DNA of 17,207 bases, taken from contig CABSRC010000023.1 of NCBI GenBank assembly GCA_902480035.1, positions 1-17,207 on the forward strand, in the 5' to 3' direction. This DNA is from an uncultured Streptococcus sp. Its GTDB lineage: Bacteria; Bacillota; Bacilli; Lactobacillales; Streptococcaceae. The notes beneath the pieces were generated by a model. It saw only the letters and a program-made list of their open reading frames with translations. It made no database searches and was not told where the DNA came from. Of this stretch, positions 15,005-17,207 are shown one piece after another. Position numbers and translations under genes: made by a program. The stretch's first letter is position 1; every line of letters starts with the position of its first letter.

Positions 15005-15303
15005 GTTGCAAACTTGTATGAGAGAAATGGTGGGGAGACTGAACAGATGGAAGGCTTCTGTTCGAAAGAAGACTCCCGCAAGAAGGATCTTATTGACTGT
15101 TTGTTTGAAAAACAATTCCAGTCAGCAACATCCGTTAGGACGCAAAACATTTTTCTCTAAAGAAAATGTAGTCCATAACAGACGGACTAAGTTTTTCTTT
15201 AGATGAGTCTTGCGACAGGTAACCAGGAAGGCGACTTCCTATGCAATCAGTGCGTTTTCGCATTGAAAGAAGTTTGATAAAGTGGCTTCGCACCACTTTT
15301 TAG
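15005..15303 (+). ncRNA. Structured leader RNA upstream of DEAD-box helicase
   Basis: A promoter-to-terminator unit of about 300 bases with consistent helices. The closing stem is CAAACTT (15009-15015) with AAGTTTG (15270-15276). Arm 1: GGGAG (15033-15037)/CTCCC (15073-15077) around GAACAGA (15041-15047)/TCTGTTC (15057-15063). Arm 2: TGACTG (15094-15099)/CAGTCA (15119-15124) with TTGTTT/AAACAA inside. Arm 3: CGCAA (15141-15145)/TTGCG (15210-15214) enclosing TCTAAAGAAAA (15156-15166)/TTTTCTTTAGA (15193-15203) and TAGTCC (15169-15174)/GGACTA (15184-15189). Arm 4: AGGAAG-GCGA-CTTCCT (15225-15240). Arm 5: CAGTGCG-TTTT-CGCATTG (15248-15265). I do not recognise it as RNase P RNA, tmRNA, SRP RNA, 6S RNA, a T-box or a riboswitch class I can recall. 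It may be an sRNA, a cis-regulatory leader, or both. Confidence 0.65.
15279..15301 (+). terminator. Intrinsic terminator just before helicase start
   Basis: AAAGTGG (15279-15285) pairs with CCACTTT (15293-15299) around CTTCGCA, with Ts at 15297-15301. The helicase start codon is only 15 bases beyond, too close for a promoter in between, so helicase mRNA must pass this site. Confidence 0.8.
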
Positions 15304-15316
15304 AAAGAAGAAAGAA

Positions 15317-16888
15317 TTGAAATTCAATGAATTTAACTTATCTGCTGCATTATTAGCAGAAATCGAAAAAGCTGGCTTTGTAGAAGCAAGCCCGATCCAA
15401 GAACAAACCATTCCTTTGGCTCTTGAAGGAAAAGATGTCATCGGTCAAGCGCAAACAGGGACTGGTAAAACAGCTGCTTTCGGTCTTCCAACGTTGGAGA
15501 AGATTGATGTCGATAACACAGTGATCCAAGCCCTTGTCATTGCCCCAACGCGTGAATTGGCCGTTCAAAGTCAGGAAGAATTGTTCCGCTTTGGACGCAG
15601 TAAGGGTGTCAAGGTTCGCTCTGTCTATGGTGGATCAAGCATTGAAAAGCAAATTAAAGCTTTGAAGTCAGGCGCTCACATCGTTGTGGGAACACCTGGA
15701 CGCTTGCTAGATTTGATCAAGCGCAAGGCCTTGAAACTCGATCATATTGAAACCTTGATCCTGGATGAAGCAGATGAAATGCTCAATATGGGCTTCTTGG
15801 AAGATATCGAAGCCATCATTAGCCGTGTCCCAGAAACACGCCAAACTCTTCTCTTTTCAGCAACGATGCCAGAAGCCATCAAACGCATCGGTGTTCAGTT
15901 TATGAAAGAGCCAGAACACGTTAAGATTGCGGCTAAAGAATTGACCACCGACTTGGTCGATCAATACTATATTCGTGTCAAAGAAGGCGAAAAGTTTGAT
16001 ACCATGACTCGATTGATGGATGTCGAGCAACCGGAGCTTGCCATTGTCTTTGGTCGGACGAAACGCCGGGTCGATGAATTGACGCGTGGCTTGAAGATCC
16101 GTGGTTTCCGAGCAGAAGGGATTCACGGAGATTTGGATCAAAACAAGCGTCTTCGAGTCCTTCGTGACTTTAAAAATGGGAACTTGGACGTTTTGGTGGC
16201 AACGGACGTTGCGGCACGTGGTTTGGACATTTCAGGTGTGACCCATGTCTACAACTACGATATTCCACAAGATCCAGAAAGCTATGTTCACCGTATCGGA
16301 CGGACAGGTCGTGCTGGGAAAACAGGGCAATCTATTACCTTTGTTTCGCCAAATGAAATGGGCTATTTGCAAATCATTGAAACCTTGACTAAAAAGCGGA
16401 TGAAGGGAATGAAACCTGCAACAGCAGCAGAAGCCTTCCAAGCGAAAAAACAAGTAGCGCTGAAGAAAATTGAGCGAGACTTTGAGGATGAAAAAATCCG
16501 GATTAACTTTGAGAAGTTTGGTAAGGATGCTCGCAAATTGGCTGCAGAATTCACTCCTGAAGAATTGGCCATGTATATCTTGAGCTTGACTGTTCAAGAT
16601 CCAGACAGCCTTCCAGAAGTTGAAATTGCGCGTGAAAAACCATTGCCATTCAAACCATCTGGTGGTGGCTTTGGTGGAAAAGGCAAAGGTGGCCGTGGAA
16701 ATGGCCGTCGTGGAGACCAACGCCGTGACCGCAATCGCAGAGATGACCGTGAAGGTGGACGCCGTGATTTCAAACGCAAGTCCAATAAAAATAGCCGAGA
16801 CTTTGAAGGCAAAGGCAACAAACGTCCTCATCGTACTTCCAATGAAAAGAAAAATGGATTTGTCATCCGCAATAAAGGGGATAAATAA
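15317..16888 (+). CDS. cshA: DEAD-box ATP-dependent RNA helicase (CshA-like)
   Basis: A 523-residue DEAD-box RNA helicase, the type that remodels structured RNA, helps ribosome assembly and cold growth, and joins the RNA degradosome in Firmicutes. Motifs in order: Q motif (about 21-33), I AQTGTGKT (45-52), Ia PTREL (77-81), Ib TPGR (126-129), II DEAD (150-153), III SAT (181-183), V ATDVAARGLD (about 294-304) and VI HRIGRTGRAG (325-334). The tail from about 449 is Gly/Arg/Asp/Lys-rich, an RNA-binding RGG-like extension. The start is a TTG (MKFNEFNLS); the nearby ATG at 15327 is out of frame. The upstream GA-rich stretch gives only a weak ribosome binding site. Poor initiation plus a structured, terminator-bearing leader suggests tight, possibly auto-, regulation. 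The symbol rests on family similarity. Confidence 0.94.
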   Translation: MKFNEFNLSAALLAEIEKAGFVEASPIQEQTIPLALEGKDVIGQAQTGTGKTAAFGLPTLEKIDVDNTVIQALVIAPTRELAVQSQEELFRFGRSKGVKVRSVYGGSSIEKQIKALKSGAHIVVGTPGRLLDLIKRKALKLDHIETLILDEADEMLNMGFLEDIEAIISRVPETRQTLLFSATMPEAIKRIGVQFMKEPEHVKIAAKELTTDLVDQYYIRVKEGEKFDTMTRLMDVEQPELAIVFGRTKRRVDELTRGLKIRGFRAEGIHGDLDQNKRLRVLRDFKNGNLDVLVATDVAARGLDISGVTHVYNYDIPQDPESYVHRIGRTGRAGKTGQSITFVSPNEMGYLQIIETLTKKRMKGMKPATAAEAFQAKKQVALKKIERDFEDEKIRINFEKFGKDARKLAAEFTPEELAMYILSLTVQDPDSLPEVEIAREKPLPFKPSGGGFGGKGKGGRGNGRRGDQRRDRNRRDDREGGRRDFKRKSNKNSRDFEGKGNKRPHRTSNEKKNGFVIRNKGDK

Positions 16889-16896
16889 GTCCTAGG

Positions 16897-16923
16897 AACG
16901 GTCTAGCAATAGACCGTTTTTTT
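16897..16923 (+). terminator. Terminator after helicase
   Basis: AACGGTCTA (16897-16905) and TAGACCGTT (16910-16918) form 9 perfect pairs with a GCAA loop, followed by a run of Ts to 16923. This is a textbook intrinsic terminator 8 bases after the stop. Confidence 0.92.
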
Positions 16924-16939
16924 ATATGCAAATCAAAAA

Positions 16940-16970
16940 TACAAGGGTTAACCAGATGTTAACCCTTGTA
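16940..16970. repeat. 13-bp perfect inverted repeat
   Basis: TACAAGGGTTAAC (16940-16952) and GTTAACCCTTGTA (16958-16970) are perfect complements with a 5-base spacer (CAGAT); one further A-T pair extends it. There is no proper T-run after it, and it comes 16 bases after a complete terminator. It lies 7 bases before the ribosome binding site of the small ORF at 16990. It may be a second terminator, a protein operator or an mRNA hairpin controlling that ORF. Confidence 0.85.
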
Positions 16971-16989
16971 TATTTATAAGGAGACCTAA

Positions 16990-17148
16990 ATGATAACTGA
17001 CTCTTTTAGAAAAATGTATCATGATAAGGAGCATCCAAAAAAGTCAGCCAACAGAAAGAATGAATTCCTAAAATGGAATATTTCTGTTAACATATTAAGT
17101 CTACAATTATTTCTAAGCCTTGTCAAGAATTTTTTCTTATTTTTTTAA
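16990..17148 (+). CDS. Small ORF, 52 residues, possible membrane peptide
   Basis: An ATG at 16990 follows AAGGAGA (16978-16984) at ideal spacing and opens a frame of 52 codons ending TAA at 17146-17148. The product begins MITDSFRKMYHDKEHPKK, is strongly basic and hydrophilic for about 28 residues. It then turns hydrophobic (about residues 31-52, Leu/Phe/Ile-rich with one Lys) to the end, FFLFF. That is the shape of a small membrane-anchored or membrane-active peptide. I recognise no family. The strong ribosome binding site is the main support; no promoter is clear between the upstream terminator and the ORF. The AT-rich codons of the last third could also be chance. Confidence 0.4.
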   Translation: MITDSFRKMYHDKEHPKKSANRKNEFLKWNISVNILSLQLFLSLVKNFFLFF

Positions 17149-17172
17149 AATTTTTGACTAGAAAAATAAAAA

Positions 17173-17200
17173 TTGACAATCTCTTCTAAAAAGTTATAAT
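17173..17200 (+). promoter_or_regulatory. Consensus promoter pointing out of the window
   Basis: TTGACA (17173-17178), a 16-base spacer and TATAAT (17195-17200) match both consensus boxes exactly, and an A-rich stretch lies upstream. A second TTGAC copy lies 19 bases earlier (17154-17158). The start would be near 17207, so the gene or RNA it drives lies beyond the window. Confidence 0.85.
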
Positions 17201-17207
17201 GAATATG

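Noticed and set aside
14976..15206. Open frame of 76 residues (or 62 from the ATG at 15018), very rich in Arg and Lys, inside the helicase leader
   Set aside because: No Shine-Dalgarno precedes either start, the longer form starts upstream of the -10 box, and the region is better explained by base-paired RNA arms. A leader peptide is not fully excluded.
15327..15329. ATG at 15327 as helicase start
   Set aside because: It is out of frame with the DEAD-box protein. The TTG at 15317 gives the expected N-terminus MKFNEFNLS.
16232..16831. 199-residue minus-strand frame opposite the helicase
   Set aside because: It is the antisense shadow of the conserved helicase and its repetitive Gly/Arg tail, with no start signals.
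1..17207. CRISPR array, tRNA or rRNA genes, transposase or phage genes
   Set aside because: No regularly spaced repeats, no tRNA cloverleaf or rRNA segments, and no recognisable mobile-element genes were seen in the window.

Overview
The window looks like a stretch of core chromosome from a Streptococcus of the mitis/sanguinis/parasanguinis type. I infer this from the order pbp2b-recR-ddl-murF-NUDIX, the streptococcal-style PBP2b, RF3 and DEAD-box helicase sequences, moderate G+C, AGGAG ribosome binding sites and TTGACA/TATAAT promoters. All recognisable genes lie on the + strand. The species cannot be fixed from the sequence alone.

Left edge (1-144): not native. Bases 65-144 are an Illumina flow-cell P5 oligo with its ten-T linker, an 8-base i5 index and the Nextera transposon end. 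Bases 1-64 are therefore an unrelated chimeric piece. Genuine genome starts at 145, inside a DUF3290 gene.

Cell-envelope block (145-9385): the 3' end of a DUF3290 gene overlaps a DUF421/YetF membrane protein gene and ends at a terminator. Then come pbp2b and recR (one operon), ddl (own promoter), a composite streptococcal intergenic repeat ending in a terminator, and murF from an extended -10 promoter. murF overlaps a NUDIX hydrolase gene, followed by three tandem paralogues of the YwaF/TIGR02206 (TMEM164-like) membrane family. Ddl makes D-Ala-D-Ala, MurF adds it to the UDP-MurNAc tripeptide, and PBP2b cross-links the resulting peptidoglycan.

Middle block (9386-14544): a secreted/membrane DUF2207 protein with a glycine-rich tail, then prfC (release factor 3), a bacterial PH-domain protein and a CorA-type ion transporter. 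The prfC leader has a strong promoter and a strong Shine-Dalgarno placed in front of an AUG-UAG start-stop, followed by a three-codon ORF. This suggests termination-linked autoregulation.

Right block (14545-17207): about 800 bases without a convincing protein gene separate corA from a cshA-like DEAD-box helicase. The last 300 of these form a highly structured RNA with its own promoter, a closing helix and several arms. It ends in an intrinsic terminator only 15 bases before the helicase TTG start, so the helicase should be expressed by read-through. A possible antiterminator pairing is visible. After the helicase come a strong terminator, a 13-bp perfect inverted repeat, an unlisted 52-residue ORF with a strong ribosome binding site, and a consensus promoter pointing out of the window.

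Best candidates for something undescribed: the structured helicase leader, the start-stop leader of prfC, and the three-gene YwaF-like cluster in which the middle copy has Ser in place of a conserved Cys.
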